From DATFWK01 sp035259345 (GTDB lineage: Bacteria; Actinomycetota; Thermoleophilia; Miltoncostaeales; Miltoncostaeaceae): 15,223 nt of DNA. Positions 1-7,223 of this stretch are shown piece by piece. A program made the translations under genes and the position numbers. Positions within the stretch are counted from its first letter, which is position 1. Each line of letters begins with the position of its first letter. The notes beneath the pieces were generated by a model. It made no database searches and had not been told where the DNA came from. It saw nothing but the letters and a program-made list of their open reading frames with translations. The stretch spans positions 1 through 15,223 of the forward strand of contig DATFWK010000242.1 of NCBI GenBank assembly GCA_035259345.1. Reading direction: 5' to 3'.

Positions 1-90
1 TGGGCGACGCCGCCCCACCATCTCCAGCAGCCGGCGGACACCGCCCGCTGGCAGCGCGGCATCCTGGAGGCGCTTGGCCAAGCCGCTTGA
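1..90 (+). CDS. C-terminal end of an unidentified gene (partial)
   Basis: The frame is open from the first base to a TGA at 88-90, giving the last 29 residues of a protein that starts before the window. Almost every codon ends in G or C, as in the confirmed genes here, and the segment reads WATPPHHLQQPAD near its start and ends ILEALGQAA. That supports real coding sequence, but I cannot assign a family from so short a piece. Its last 17 bases overlap the start of ligD. The codons for Leu-Glu-Ala (63-71) also supply the GGAGG ribosome binding site of ligD, so the two genes are probably co-transcribed. Confidence 0.55.
   Translation, partial: WATPPHHLQQPADTARWQRGILEALGQAA
66..76 (+). promoter_or_regulatory. 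Short-spaced ribosome binding site of ligD
   Basis: GGAGG at 66-70 is separated from the TTG start by only CGC. This is the main reason for choosing the TTG. The same GGAGG-N3-TTG arrangement occurs before ruvC and the PAP2 gene. Confidence 0.6.
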
Positions 91-2401
91 GGAGTACCGC
101 CGGAAGCGGGACTTCGGCCGCACGCCGGAGCCGGCCCCCGAGGCGCCGCCCGCGCCCGACGCCGGGTCACGGTTCGTGATCCAGCGCCACGACGCCCGGG
201 CGCTCCACTTCGACCTGCGCCTCGAGGTGGACGGGGTGCTCGCATCCTGGGCCGTCCCGAAGGGCCCGCCGCTGCACGAGGGGGTGAAGCGGCTGGCCGT
301 GCGGACCGAGGACCACCCCCTCGAGTACCTGACATTCGCCGGGGAGATCCCGGCCGGCCAGTACGGCGCGGGGCGGATGTCCGTCTGGGACCACGGCCGC
401 TACGAGCCGGAGCTGATCGCCGAGCGCGAGTGGAAGGTCGTCCTCCACGGCGGTCGGATCAGCGGCGAGTACCACCTGGTGCGGACCTCCGGGCGCGGCG
501 GCAAGGACGAGTGGCTGATGTTCCGCTCCTCGAAGGGCGAGCCCGGGCCGGAGGACCCGGCGCCGCGGTTCCGCGAGCTCAGGCCGATGCTCGCGTCGCC
601 GGAGGACAAGCCGTTCGACGACCCGGACTGGGACTTCGAGATCAAGTGGGACGGCTACCGGGCGCTCGCGCTGGTCACGCAGGACGGGACGGAGCTTCGC
701 AGCCGCACGGGCCGCGACCTCACCGGGTCCTACCCCACGCTCGCGGACCTGCGCCGCGGCGTCTTCGCCCAGGAGGCCGTGCTCGACGGCGAGGTCGTGG
801 TGCTCGACGACGAGGGCCGCCCCTCGTTCCAGGACCTCCAGGCCGGGCGCGGCGGGGTGACCTACGTCGCCTTCGACGTCCTCTATGCGGACGGCGTCTG
901 GATGCTGGAGCGCCCGCTCGCGGAGCGGCGCGAGGTGCTCGGCACGCTGCTGACGCCCGAGGGCCGGCCGCGGCTGATCGTGTCGGAGGCCGTCACCGGC
1001 TCGGGCACGTCGCTCTTCCGCGCCGCCGCCGAGCGCGGCGTCGAGGGCATCGTTGCGAAACGGCGCTCGAGCGCCTACCAGCCGGGGCGGCGCGGCCCGG
1101 ACTGGCGGAAGGTGAAAGCGCGCCAGGAGATCGAGGCGGTCATCGGCGGCTTCACCGAGGGCGAGCGCTCGCGCCGCGGCGCGATCGCGGCGCTCCTGGT
1201 CGGACGGCCGACCGACGAGGGCACCGTCTACTGCGGGCGGGTCGGCTCCGGGTTCACGGATGCCTCGGGCCGGGCGCTCAGGCGGCGGCTGGAGCGGATG
1301 GTCGCGGACCGGAGCCCCTTCACCGCCGTCCCGTCGGTCCGGGATGCCCGCTGGGTGCGCCCGGACCTCACGGCGCGCGTGGCGTTCACGGAATGGACGG
1401 ACGACGGCATCATGAGGGCGCCGGTCTTCCTCGGCCTGGCGGAGGAGGAGCCACCGGAGCGCCCCCACCCGGTGCTCGACCTCTCGCGCAGCGAGATCAG
1501 GGTGCGCGACGGCGGCCGGGAGATCCGGCTCACCAACCTGGACAAGCCGTTCTGGAAGGCGGAGGGCATCACCAAGGGCGACCTCCTCGACCACTACGCG
1601 CGCATGGCGCCGGTGTTGGTCCCGCATCTGGCCGGCCGCCCGGAGGTGCTCAAGCGATACCCCAACGGCTGGGACGAGCCGTTCTTCTTCCAGCACCAGC
1701 TGCCCGAGACGGCGCCGCGCTGGCTGAGCCGCGTCGAGCTGCGGAAGGGCGACGAGGAGATCACCTACGCGGTCGTCAACGAGGCGCTCGAGCTCTTGTG
1801 GGTGGTGAACCTCGGCTGCATCGACCTGAACCCGTGGCACGCCACCGCGGAGCGGCCGGACCAGCCGGAGTACGTGCTGTTCGACCTCGACCCGCAGGAG
1901 GGCGTCGCCTACGCGTCGGTGGTCGAGGCGGCTCTACTCCTGCGCGAGGAGCTCGACGGGGTCGGGCTTCGCGGCTATCCCAAGACCTCCGGCTCGCGCG
2001 GCATGCACGTGCTCGTGCCGGTCGTCGCAGGCGTGACCCACGAGACCGTGCGGCTGTTCGCGCAGGTCGTCGGGGAGCGCATGCGCGCCCGGCGGCCGGA
2101 CCTCATCACCGTGGAGGTCCAGATCGCCCGGCGCGGGCGCCGTGTCTATGTGGACGCGAACCAGAACGGCTACGGCAAGACGATCGCCGGCGTCTACTCC
2201 GTGCGCCCGGTCCCCGGCGCGAGCGTGTCGACGCCGCTGCGCTGGGAGGAGGTGGACGAGGGGCTCGACCCCTCCCGCTTCACGATCGCCGCCGTGGCCG
2301 CGCGCGTCGCCGACGAAGGCGACCTCTTCGCTCCGGTGCTGGAGGACCGGCAGGACCTCGCCGCCGCGATCGCCCGCCTCGGCGGAGCGGACGTCGCGTG
2401 A
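74..2401 (+). CDS. ligD: Multifunctional non-homologous end-joining DNA ligase LigD
   Basis: A 775-residue ATP-dependent ligase of bacterial non-homologous end joining, which with Ku repairs double-strand breaks. The domain order is phosphoesterase, ligase, polymerase, as in Pseudomonas LigD and unlike the polymerase-first mycobacterial enzyme. The 3'-phosphoesterase domain (about 33-150) has FVIQRHDARALHFDLRLE with metal ligands H39, H45, D47 and H81. The ligase domain (about 170-460) has the nucleotidyl lysine K191 in EIKWDGYR, LDGEVVV at 237-243 and GIVAKR at 325-330. The primase-like polymerase (about 475-757) has the catalytic pair D604/D606 in FDLDP, GSRGMHV at 640-646 and VYVDANQN at 691-698. 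All three domains look intact. The TTG at 74 is chosen because it follows GGAGG by 3 nt and the next in-frame GTG cuts into the first domain. No ku gene is in the window. The stop overlaps the next gene by 4 nt. Confidence 0.96.
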   Translation: MAKPLEEYRRKRDFGRTPEPAPEAPPAPDAGSRFVIQRHDARALHFDLRLEVDGVLASWAVPKGPPLHEGVKRLAVRTEDHPLEYLTFAGEIPAGQYGAGRMSVWDHGRYEPELIAEREWKVVLHGGRISGEYHLVRTSGRGGKDEWLMFRSSKGEPGPEDPAPRFRELRPMLASPEDKPFDDPDWDFEIKWDGYRALALVTQDGTELRSRTGRDLTGSYPTLADLRRGVFAQEAVLDGEVVVLDDEGRPSFQDLQAGRGGVTYVAFDVLYADGVWMLERPLAERREVLGTLLTPEGRPRLIVSEAVTGSGTSLFRAAAERGVEGIVAKRRSSAYQPGRRGPDWRKVKARQEIEAVIGGFTEGERSRRGAIAALLVGRPTDEGTVYCGRVGSGFTDASGRALRRRLERMVADRSPFTAVPSVRDARWVRPDLTARVAFTEWTDDGIMRAPVFLGLAEEEPPERPHPVLDLSRSEIRVRDGGREIRLTNLDKPFWKAEGITKGDLLDHYARMAPVLVPHLAGRPEVLKRYPNGWDEPFFFQHQLPETAPRWLSRVELRKGDEEITYAVVNEALELLWVVNLGCIDLNPWHATAERPDQPEYVLFDLDPQEGVAYASVVEAALLLREELDGVGLRGYPKTSGSRGMHVLVPVVAGVTHETVRLFAQVVGERMRARRPDLITVEVQIARRGRRVYVDANQNGYGKTIAGVYSVRPVPGASVSTPLRWEEVDEGLDPSRFTIAAVAARVADEGDLFAPVLEDRQDLAAAIARLGGADVA

Positions 2402-2916
2402 GGGCCGGCCCGTCGGCGGCGGCCCTGGCGACGCTCGCGGCCCTCGCGACGGCGGGCTGCGGCGGGTCGTCGCCCCCGGCGCCGCGGCCGGAGGCGCCCC
2501 CGCATTTCGTGGGCACGGCCCCCGGCGGCCTGGGCGCCTCGGTCGACTTCGCGGGCTTCGACACGGCGAGGGCGCCCATCGAGCGGGCGCTCGCCGGCAC
2601 CCGCCCGCCGGCCACCCTCGCGCTCGTCGCCCTGGTCAACACCTCGAGCCGCCCGTGGCCGGTGCCGGTGTTCCTCGGCGAGCTGGCCGACGGGCGCGCC
2701 GTGGTGCTCGAGCCCGTGCGCCGCACGCTCGGCGACCGCCTGGACGCCGCCGCGCGGCGCGCCCGGTCGCTCCTTCCGGTCGCGACCGTGATCCCGCCGG
2801 ACGGGAGCATGACGACCTACGTCGCGCTGCGCGGCCTTCGGCCCTCGGACCTCGTCGGCATCCGGATGCGCGTCGGCGACGCCAGCCCGTTCGAGCTCCG
2901 CTCGGAGGGCCCGTAG
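2398..2916 (+). CDS. Small putative lipoprotein, translationally coupled to ligD
   Basis: A 172-residue protein of unrecognised family. GTG at 2398 overlaps the ligD stop as GTGA. The N-terminus is short and alanine-rich, and a lipobox-like ALATAGC ends at C21, followed by GGSSPPAPRP. This is typical of a lipidated cysteine with a flexible tether, so the mature protein is probably anchored on the outer face of the membrane. The -3 residue is Thr instead of the preferred Leu, which makes the lipobox imperfect. The mature part contains ATLALVALVNTSSRPWPVPV and a later VATVIPPDGSMTTYVALRG segment, resembling small beta-sandwich domains. That structural guess is inference. A secreted protein has no obvious role in end joining, so the coupling to ligD may reflect operon economy only. 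Confidence 0.75.
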   Translation: MRAGPSAAALATLAALATAGCGGSSPPAPRPEAPPHFVGTAPGGLGASVDFAGFDTARAPIERALAGTRPPATLALVALVNTSSRPWPVPVFLGELADGRAVVLEPVRRTLGDRLDAAARRARSLLPVATVIPPDGSMTTYVALRGLRPSDLVGIRMRVGDASPFELRSEGP

Positions 2917-2938
2917 GGCAACGGAAGGGTCTTCGCCG

Positions 2939-2944
2939 TACGGT
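2939..2944 (+). promoter_or_regulatory. Possible -10 element of the RpiR-family gene
   Basis: TACGGT matches the loose actinobacterial -10 pattern TANNNT and lies 9 nt before the GTG start. Transcription would begin at or within a few bases of the start codon, giving a leaderless or nearly leaderless message. That would fit the absence of a ribosome binding site. I see no convincing -35 box, so this is weak. Confidence 0.25.
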
Positions 2945-2953
2945 GTCGAACCT

Positions 2954-3778
2954 GTGAGCGCGATGCCCCCGGACGTGCACACGCTCGCGGACCGCCTTCG
3001 CCGCGACTACGAGGCCTTCAGCCCGGCCCAGCAGGCCCTTGCCCGCTATCTGGTCGACCACCTCGCCGAGCTTCCGCTGCTCTCGGCCCACGAGGTCGCC
3101 CACGCCGCCCACTGCAGCCCGGCGACCGTCGTGCGCTTCGCGCAGGCGCTCGGGTACACCGGCTACCCGGAGCTCCAGCGCACCGTCCGCGCCGCCCAGC
3201 GGCCGCAGCTGCCGCCGCGCCGGGCCGGCCAGCTCGGGCTGTTCACCGGCGGGGAGGACCTGGAGCAGCTCTTCGCCGCCGACCACCTCGCGCTCGACGA
3301 CGCGCTCGCCCGGCTGGGTCGGGACGGCGTGGGGCCGGTCGCGGCTGTCCTCGCCGACCGCTCGCCGGTCGTGATCGCCGGCCAGGGCCACGCGCGGGCC
3401 GTGCTGGCGCTGGTCGAGGAGCGCCTCGAGCGGGCCGGCCGGCAGGTCGTGGTGGTCGAGACGCTGGAGGCGCGCCACCGCGCCCGGCTGGGATCGCTGG
3501 AGCGCAGCTCCGGCATCCTCGCCGTGGCGATCGGCCGGGAGACCCAGGTCGCCGAGGCGGCCCTCGCCGCGGCCCGCCACGCCGGCTGCCCGGCCGCTGC
3601 GCTGGTGGACTCGAGCCTCTCGCCGGTCGCCCGCGCCCCGCTCACCGTGGTCGTCCCGGCGGACGAGCGCGCCGGTGCGCCGGGCCTGGTCGCGATGATC
3701 GCGGTGGCCCAGGCGGTCGCCGACGCGCTGGTGCCGCAGATGCCGGCGCCGGCCCGGGCGCTCACGCCCGCCGCCTGA
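2954..3778 (+). CDS. RpiR-family HTH transcriptional regulator with SIS-like domain
   Basis: A 274-residue protein. The N-terminal RpiR helix-turn-helix domain (about 9-82) contains LSAHEVAHAAHCSPATVVRF, the usual recognition region. The C-terminal part (about 105-262) has the alternating strand and helix pattern of a SIS domain, which normally binds phosphosugars. The two binding signatures look degenerate: the first loop reads IAGQGHAR and the second AVAIGRETQV, where family members usually have serines (G-x-G-x-S and S-x-S-G-x-T). The effector may therefore differ from a sugar phosphate. GTG at 2954 is used; ATG at 2963 is also possible, and neither has a clear ribosome binding site. It sits directly upstream of pdxST on the same strand, with 74 bp and a palindrome between. 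Control of pdxST is plausible but unproven; the usual actinobacterial regulator of that operon is the GntR/MocR-type PdxR. Confidence 0.88.
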   Translation: MSAMPPDVHTLADRLRRDYEAFSPAQQALARYLVDHLAELPLLSAHEVAHAAHCSPATVVRFAQALGYTGYPELQRTVRAAQRPQLPPRRAGQLGLFTGGEDLEQLFAADHLALDDALARLGRDGVGPVAAVLADRSPVVIAGQGHARAVLALVEERLERAGRQVVVVETLEARHRARLGSLERSSGILAVAIGRETQVAEAALAAARHAGCPAAALVDSSLSPVARAPLTVVVPADERAGAPGLVAMIAVAQAVADALVPQMPAPARALTPAA

Positions 3779-3813
3779 CCGAGCCGGCCGGAAGGGCCTG
3801 CAACGGCGTTCGT

Positions 3814-3819
3814 TAGACT
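3814..3819 (+). promoter_or_regulatory. Candidate -10 element of the pdxS-ruvB operon
   Basis: TAGACT fits TANNNT and lies 33 nt before the pdxS TTG. It is embedded in GTTAGACTC, close to the GTTACCCTC found at almost the same distance before yajC. No clear -35 hexamer is visible. The last bases overlap the left arm of the palindrome at 3816-3833. Confidence 0.4.
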
Positions 3820-3833
3820 CCGCAGTCGGAGTC
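3816..3833 (+). promoter_or_regulatory. Palindrome in the pdxS promoter region (candidate operator)
   Basis: GACTCCG at 3816-3822 and CGGAGTC at 3827-3833 form a perfect 7-bp inverted repeat around CAGT. It overlaps the candidate -10 box and lies 19 nt before the pdxS start, a position where a bound repressor would block transcription. It could instead be a hairpin at the 5' end of the message. The adjacent RpiR-type gene is an obvious candidate binder, but no binding evidence is available from sequence. Confidence 0.5.
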
Positions 3834-3852
3834 AGCGACGCGGGGAGGACGG

Positions 3853-4758
3853 TTGGCAGGCGAGGGCGCGCCCCAGGGGCGGATCGGGACGATGCGGGTC
3901 AAGGCCGGGCTCGCGCAGATGCTCAAGGGCGGCGTGATCATGGACGTGACCACGCCGGAGCAGGCGCGAATCGCCGAGGCGGCGGGCGCCTGCGCGGTCA
4001 TGGCGCTCGAGCGGATCCCGGCCGACATCCGTGCCGCGGGCGGCGTGGCGCGCATGAGCGACCCGACCGTGATCCGCGCGATCCAGGACGCCGTGACGAT
4101 CCCGGTGATGGCGAAGTGCCGGATCGGGCACTTCGTCGAGGCCCAGGTGCTGCAGGCGCTCGAGATCGACTACATCGACGAGAGCGAGGTGCTCACCCCG
4201 GCGGACGAGGCGCACCACATCGACAAGCACGCGTTCACGGTCCCCTTCGTGTGCGGCGCGACGGACCTGGGCGAGGCGCTGCGGCGCATCGCCGAGGGCG
4301 CCGCGATGATCCGCACCAAGGGCGAGGCCGGAACCGGCAACGTCGTCGAGGCCGTCCGGCACATGCGGGCGATCCGCGGCCAGATCGCGGCCCTCACGGC
4401 GACGGCGCCGGAGGAGCGCTTCTCGGCGGCCAAGGAGCTCAGGGCGCCGCTCGAGCTGGTCGAGGAGGTCGCCGGCACCGGCCGGCTCCCGGTCGTGAAC
4501 TTCTCGGCGGGCGGCGTCGCGACCCCGGCCGACGCGGCGCTGATGATGCAGCTCGGCGCCGACGGGGTCTTCGTCGGCAGCGGCATCTACAAGAGCGAGA
4601 GCCCGCCGGCCCGCGCCCGCGCGATCGTCGAGGCCGTGACGCACTTCGCGGACCCGGACGTGATCGCACGCGTGTCCGAGGGCCTGGGCGACGCGATGCC
4701 CGGCATCGAGATCGGCGCGCTGGGGGAGGACGGCCTGCTCCAGACCCGCGGCTGGTGA
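3853..4758 (+). CDS. pdxS: Pyridoxal 5'-phosphate synthase, lyase/synthase subunit PdxS
   Basis: A 301-residue PdxS of the deoxyxylulose-independent vitamin B6 pathway. It condenses ribose 5-phosphate, glyceraldehyde 3-phosphate and ammonia from PdxT into pyridoxal 5'-phosphate, on a TIM-barrel ring in the cytoplasm. Active-site residues are visible: D31 in VIMDV, K88 in VMAKCRIGH and K156 in RTKGEAGTGN, corresponding to D24, K81 and K149 in the Bacillus enzyme. The phosphate-binding segments NFSAGGVATP and GVFVGSGI are also present. The TTG at 3853 is preferred because GGAGG lies 4 nt upstream and it preserves the conserved GT-x-RVK start of the family. ATG at 3892 would remove that and has a weak ribosome binding site. 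The gene opens a compact operon and overlaps pdxT by 4 nt. Confidence 0.97.
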   Translation: MAGEGAPQGRIGTMRVKAGLAQMLKGGVIMDVTTPEQARIAEAAGACAVMALERIPADIRAAGGVARMSDPTVIRAIQDAVTIPVMAKCRIGHFVEAQVLQALEIDYIDESEVLTPADEAHHIDKHAFTVPFVCGATDLGEALRRIAEGAAMIRTKGEAGTGNVVEAVRHMRAIRGQIAALTATAPEERFSAAKELRAPLELVEEVAGTGRLPVVNFSAGGVATPADAALMMQLGADGVFVGSGIYKSESPPARARAIVEAVTHFADPDVIARVSEGLGDAMPGIEIGALGEDGLLQTRGW

Positions 4759-5405
4759 TCGGCCGTCCGCAGGTCGGCGTCCTCGCGGTCCAGGGCGCCG
4801 TCGCCGAGCACGAGGCGGCGCTCCGCGCCGTCGGGGCCGAGCCGCGCCAGGTGCGCACCGCCGAGGGCCTCGAGGGCCTGGACGGGCTGGTCGTCCCAGG
4901 CGGGGAGAGCACCACGTTCGGGCTCGTCGCCGAGCGCAGCGGCCTGCTCGAGGCGCTGCGGTCGGCCGTCCGCGAGCGCGCGCTCCCGACCTTCGGGACG
5001 TGCGCGGGGCTGATCATGCTGGCGGGCGGCACCACCGGGGGCGCGCAGCCGCTCGTCGGCGGCATGGACGTCGTCGTCCGCCGCAACGCGTTCGGGCGCC
5101 AGGTGGCCTCGTTCGAGACGGAGCTCGCGGTGCCGGCGATCGGCGACGATCCCCTCACGGCCGTGTTCATCCGCGCGCCGTGGATCGAGCGGGCCGGGCC
5201 CGGCGTCGAGATCCTCGCGAGCCACATGGGCCACCCGGTCGCCGCGCGCCAGGGCCACCTCCTGGCGACGGCGTTCCACCCGGAGCTCACGGACGACCGG
5301 CGGCTGCACGCGCTCTTCGTGGACATGGTCCGCGCCGCCGGGGCGCGGGAGGAAGGTGGGAACGACTCAAGGGACGAAGGAGTGGGACGTGTCAGGGCAC
5401 AGTAA
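4755..5405 (+). CDS. pdxT: Pyridoxal 5'-phosphate synthase, glutaminase subunit PdxT
   Basis: A 216-residue class I glutamine amidotransferase that releases ammonia from glutamine and channels it to PdxS. The nucleophile is C83 in GTCAGL, and the other triad residues are H175 and E177 in FHPEL. PGGEST at 48-53 is the conserved loop that contacts glutamine. GTG at 4755 sits inside the pdxS stop as GTGA and has no clear ribosome binding site of its own, suggesting reinitiation after pdxS. After about residue 198 the protein ends in a hydrophilic tail (GGNDSRDEGVGRVRAQ). The bases coding that tail also hold the ribosome binding site and first codons of yebC, a 17-nt overlap. Confidence 0.96.
   Translation: MIGRPQVGVLAVQGAVAEHEAALRAVGAEPRQVRTAEGLEGLDGLVVPGGESTTFGLVAERSGLLEALRSAVRERALPTFGTCAGLIMLAGGTTGGAQPLVGGMDVVVRRNAFGRQVASFETELAVPAIGDDPLTAVFIRAPWIERAGPGVEILASHMGHPVAARQGHLLATAFHPELTDDRRLHALFVDMVRAAGAREEGGNDSRDEGVGRVRAQ
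5377..5391 (+). promoter_or_regulatory. Ribosome binding site deciding the yebC start
   Basis: AAGGAG at 5377-5382 is 6 nt before GTG 5389, the best-spaced site in the operon. It supports the start giving SGHSKW over an in-frame GTG at 5356. It lies wholly inside the pdxT coding sequence. Confidence 0.7.
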
Positions 5406-6135
5406 GTGGGCGACGATCAAGCGCAAGAAGGGCGCGGCCGACGCCAAGCGCGGCCAGCTCTTCTCGAAGCTCTCCCGCGCGATCATCATGGCCGCGCGCG
5501 AGGGCGGGGCCGACCCCGAGGCGAACCTGGCGCTCGCCAACGCGATCCAGAAGGCGCGCGACAACTCGATGCCGAAGGACAACATCGAGCGCGCGGTCCA
5601 GCGCGGGGCGGGAGCGGGCGAGGGCGACGCCTACGAGTCGATCCTCTACGAGGGCTACGGCCCGGGCGGCGTGGCGATCATCGCCAACATCCTCACGGAC
5701 AACCGCAACCGCACCGCCAGCGACGTGCGCCACATCTTCACGAAGAACGGCGGCTCGCTCGGCACCCCGGGCAGCGTGGCCTGGCAGTTCGATCGCAAGG
5801 GCGTGATCGTGCTCGAGGGCGAGGTGGACGAGGACCGGCTCATGGAGGTCGCGCTCGACGCCGGAGCCGAGGACATCGCCGACGACGGCGGCCAGTGGCA
5901 GGTCACGACCGAGCCGGCCGAGCTCGCGGCGGTCCGCGTGGCGCTCGACGGCGCCGGGTTCGGCTACTCCTCGGCGGAGCTCGCCATGGTGCCCAAGTCG
6001 ACGGTCAGCCTGGACGAGAAGGACGCCCGCCAGCTCCTGCGCCTGATCGACGCGCTCGAGGAGAACGACGACGTGCAGGACGTGGCGGCGAACTTCGACA
6101 TCTCCGAAGAGGTGCTGGAGGCGGTTGCCGGCTGA
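5389..6135 (+). CDS. yebC: YebC/TACO1-family protein
   Basis: A 248-residue cytoplasmic member of the YebC/PmpR/TACO1 family. It has the signature start SGHSKWATIKRKKGAADAKR, then GQLFSKLSRAI, NSMPKDNIERA and GYGPGGVAII, and an acidic C-terminal domain ending near ISEEVLEAVAG. Members have been described as transcription factors, and more recent work assigns the family a role in translation of difficult sequences such as proline runs. The sequence alone does not separate these. The position between pdxT and ruvC matches the usual actinobacterial order. Its last codons (CTG GAG GCG) provide the ribosome binding site for ruvC, which starts inside it with an 11-nt overlap. Confidence 0.95.
   Translation: MSGHSKWATIKRKKGAADAKRGQLFSKLSRAIIMAAREGGADPEANLALANAIQKARDNSMPKDNIERAVQRGAGAGEGDAYESILYEGYGPGGVAIIANILTDNRNRTASDVRHIFTKNGGSLGTPGSVAWQFDRKGVIVLEGEVDEDRLMEVALDAGAEDIADDGGQWQVTTEPAELAAVRVALDGAGFGYSSAELAMVPKSTVSLDEKDARQLLRLIDALEENDDVQDVAANFDISEEVLEAVAG
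6117..6127 (+). promoter_or_regulatory. Short-spaced ribosome binding site of ruvC
   Basis: GGAGG at 6117-6121 is followed by CGG and the TTG start. The surrounding CTGGAGGCG is identical to the sequence before ligD. No other in-frame start codon lies between here and the catalytic D10 motif, so this TTG is well supported. Confidence 0.65.
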
Positions 6136-6625
6136 GCTCGTCCTCGGCGTCGACCCGGGCCTCGCCGCGACCGGCTGGGCGCTGGTCGAGCGGCGCGGCT
6201 CGCGCCTCGTCGGCAGCGGGTCCGGGACGCTCAGGACGCTGCCGCGCACCCCGCACGCGGAGCGCCTCGCGGCGCTCAACCGAGGGATCGCCGAGATCCT
6301 CGCCGGCCGCGCGGTGGTGGGGGCGGCCGTCGAGTCGTGGTTCGTCCACCCGGTCTCGCGCGCGGCGATGGCGATGGCCGAGGCCCGGGGCGCGGTGCTG
6401 GTGGCGATCGCCCAGGCCGGCGTGGAGGTCGCGGAGTACCCCCCGACGGAGATCAAGAAGGCCGTGACCGGGAGCGGCGGCGCCGACAAGGCGCAGGTGC
6501 GGGTGATGGTGGCCGCGCTCTGCGGCGCGGAGCCGGAGGGCGACCACGCCGCCGACGCGATGGCCGCCGCGATCTGCCACCTGAGCCGCGCGCCGCTGCG
6601 GGCCGCCATCCGCAGGGCGCAGTAG
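6125..6625 (+). CDS. ruvC: Holliday junction resolvase RuvC
   Basis: A 166-residue endonuclease that cuts Holliday junctions with RuvAB during recombinational repair. The RNase H-like fold residues are visible: D10 in GVDPGLAATGW, E70 in ESWF, and H141 and D144 in DHAADA near the C-terminus. E. coli has Asp at the third position, while a His is found there in Thermus-type RuvC, so the site is complete and not damaged. The Tyr/Thr-rich region near EYPPTEIKKAVTGSGGADK (104-122) is also conserved. It starts with TTG inside the end of yebC, and ruvA follows after 10 nt. Confidence 0.96.
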   Translation: MPAELVLGVDPGLAATGWALVERRGSRLVGSGSGTLRTLPRTPHAERLAALNRGIAEILAGRAVVGAAVESWFVHPVSRAAMAMAEARGAVLVAIAQAGVEVAEYPPTEIKKAVTGSGGADKAQVRVMVAALCGAEPEGDHAADAMAAAICHLSRAPLRAAIRRAQ

Positions 6626-6635
6626 TCTCGCCGCG

Positions 6636-7223
6636 GTGATCCGGTCGGTTCGGGGGCGCCTCGCGGCCGTCGAGGCCGACGGGGCCATCGTCGAGGTGGG
6701 CGGCGTCGGGCTCCTGGTCCGCGTCTCGGCCACCACCGCCCGGGCGCTGCCGTCGGCGGGCGAGGAGGTCGCCCTCCTGACCCAGCTGGTCGTGCGGGAG
6801 GACGCCCTCGACCTCTACGGCTTCTCGAGCCGCGCCGAGCGGGAGCTCTTCGAGGGGTTCGTCGGCGTGAGCGGCGTGGGGCCGCGCATGGCGCTCGCGA
6901 TCTGCGGCGTGGACGCGCCCGAGGCGCTGCGCCTCGCGATCGCCCGCGGCGACGCGGTGAAGCTGCAGCTGGCGCCGGGGGTCGGGAAGCGCACGGCGGA
7001 GCGGGTGGTCCTGGAGTTGCGCGGGCGCGTCGGCGAGCTGGCCGGCGCCGTCGACGGCGCGGGGGCGCCGAGCGGCGCCGACGCCTTCGTCGCCGCGCGA
7101 GACGGTCTTGTCGGGCTCGGGTTCCGCGTCGAGGACGCCGAGGCGGCCCTCGCGGACGCGCCGCAGACGGCGGACCCGGAGGAGCTCCTGCGGCACGCGC
7201 TCGCGCGCCTCAGGCGCACGTGA
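6636..7223 (+). CDS. ruvA: Holliday junction DNA helicase subunit RuvA
   Basis: A 195-residue protein that binds four-way junctions as a tetramer and loads RuvB. The N-terminal OB-fold (1-64) begins IRSVRGRL and includes DALDLYGF. Two helix-hairpin-helix motifs follow: GVSGVGPRMALAI (77-89) and APGVGKRTAERVVLELR (113-129). The C-terminal RuvB-binding domain (about 149-195) is joined by an Ala/Gly-rich linker. The length is normal. GTG at 6636 has no obvious ribosome binding site. The stop forms a GTGA overlap with ruvB. Confidence 0.95.
   Translation: MIRSVRGRLAAVEADGAIVEVGGVGLLVRVSATTARALPSAGEEVALLTQLVVREDALDLYGFSSRAERELFEGFVGVSGVGPRMALAICGVDAPEALRLAIARGDAVKLQLAPGVGKRTAERVVLELRGRVGELAGAVDGAGAPSGADAFVAARDGLVGLGFRVEDAEAALADAPQTADPEELLRHALARLRRT

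Noticed and set aside
167..1840. A 557-residue minus-strand frame opposite ligD
   Set aside because: Composition is typical of antisense reading of GC-rich coding sequence, and the whole span is occupied by LigD domains.
430..2397. Long plus-strand frame inside ligD, joined to the lipoprotein frame
   Set aside because: The part inside ligD is Arg/Gly/Pro-rich out-of-frame translation. Only the portion from GTG 2398, with a lipobox-like start, is a credible gene.
3779..3852. Riboswitch before pdxS
   Set aside because: The 74-bp gap holds only a 7-bp palindrome and a candidate -10. It is too short for a known riboswitch and shows no aptamer-like structure.
6545..6556. Missing catalytic aspartate in RuvC (His where E. 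coli has Asp)
   Set aside because: Histidine at this position is known in active Thermus-type RuvC enzymes, so this is family variation and not loss of function.
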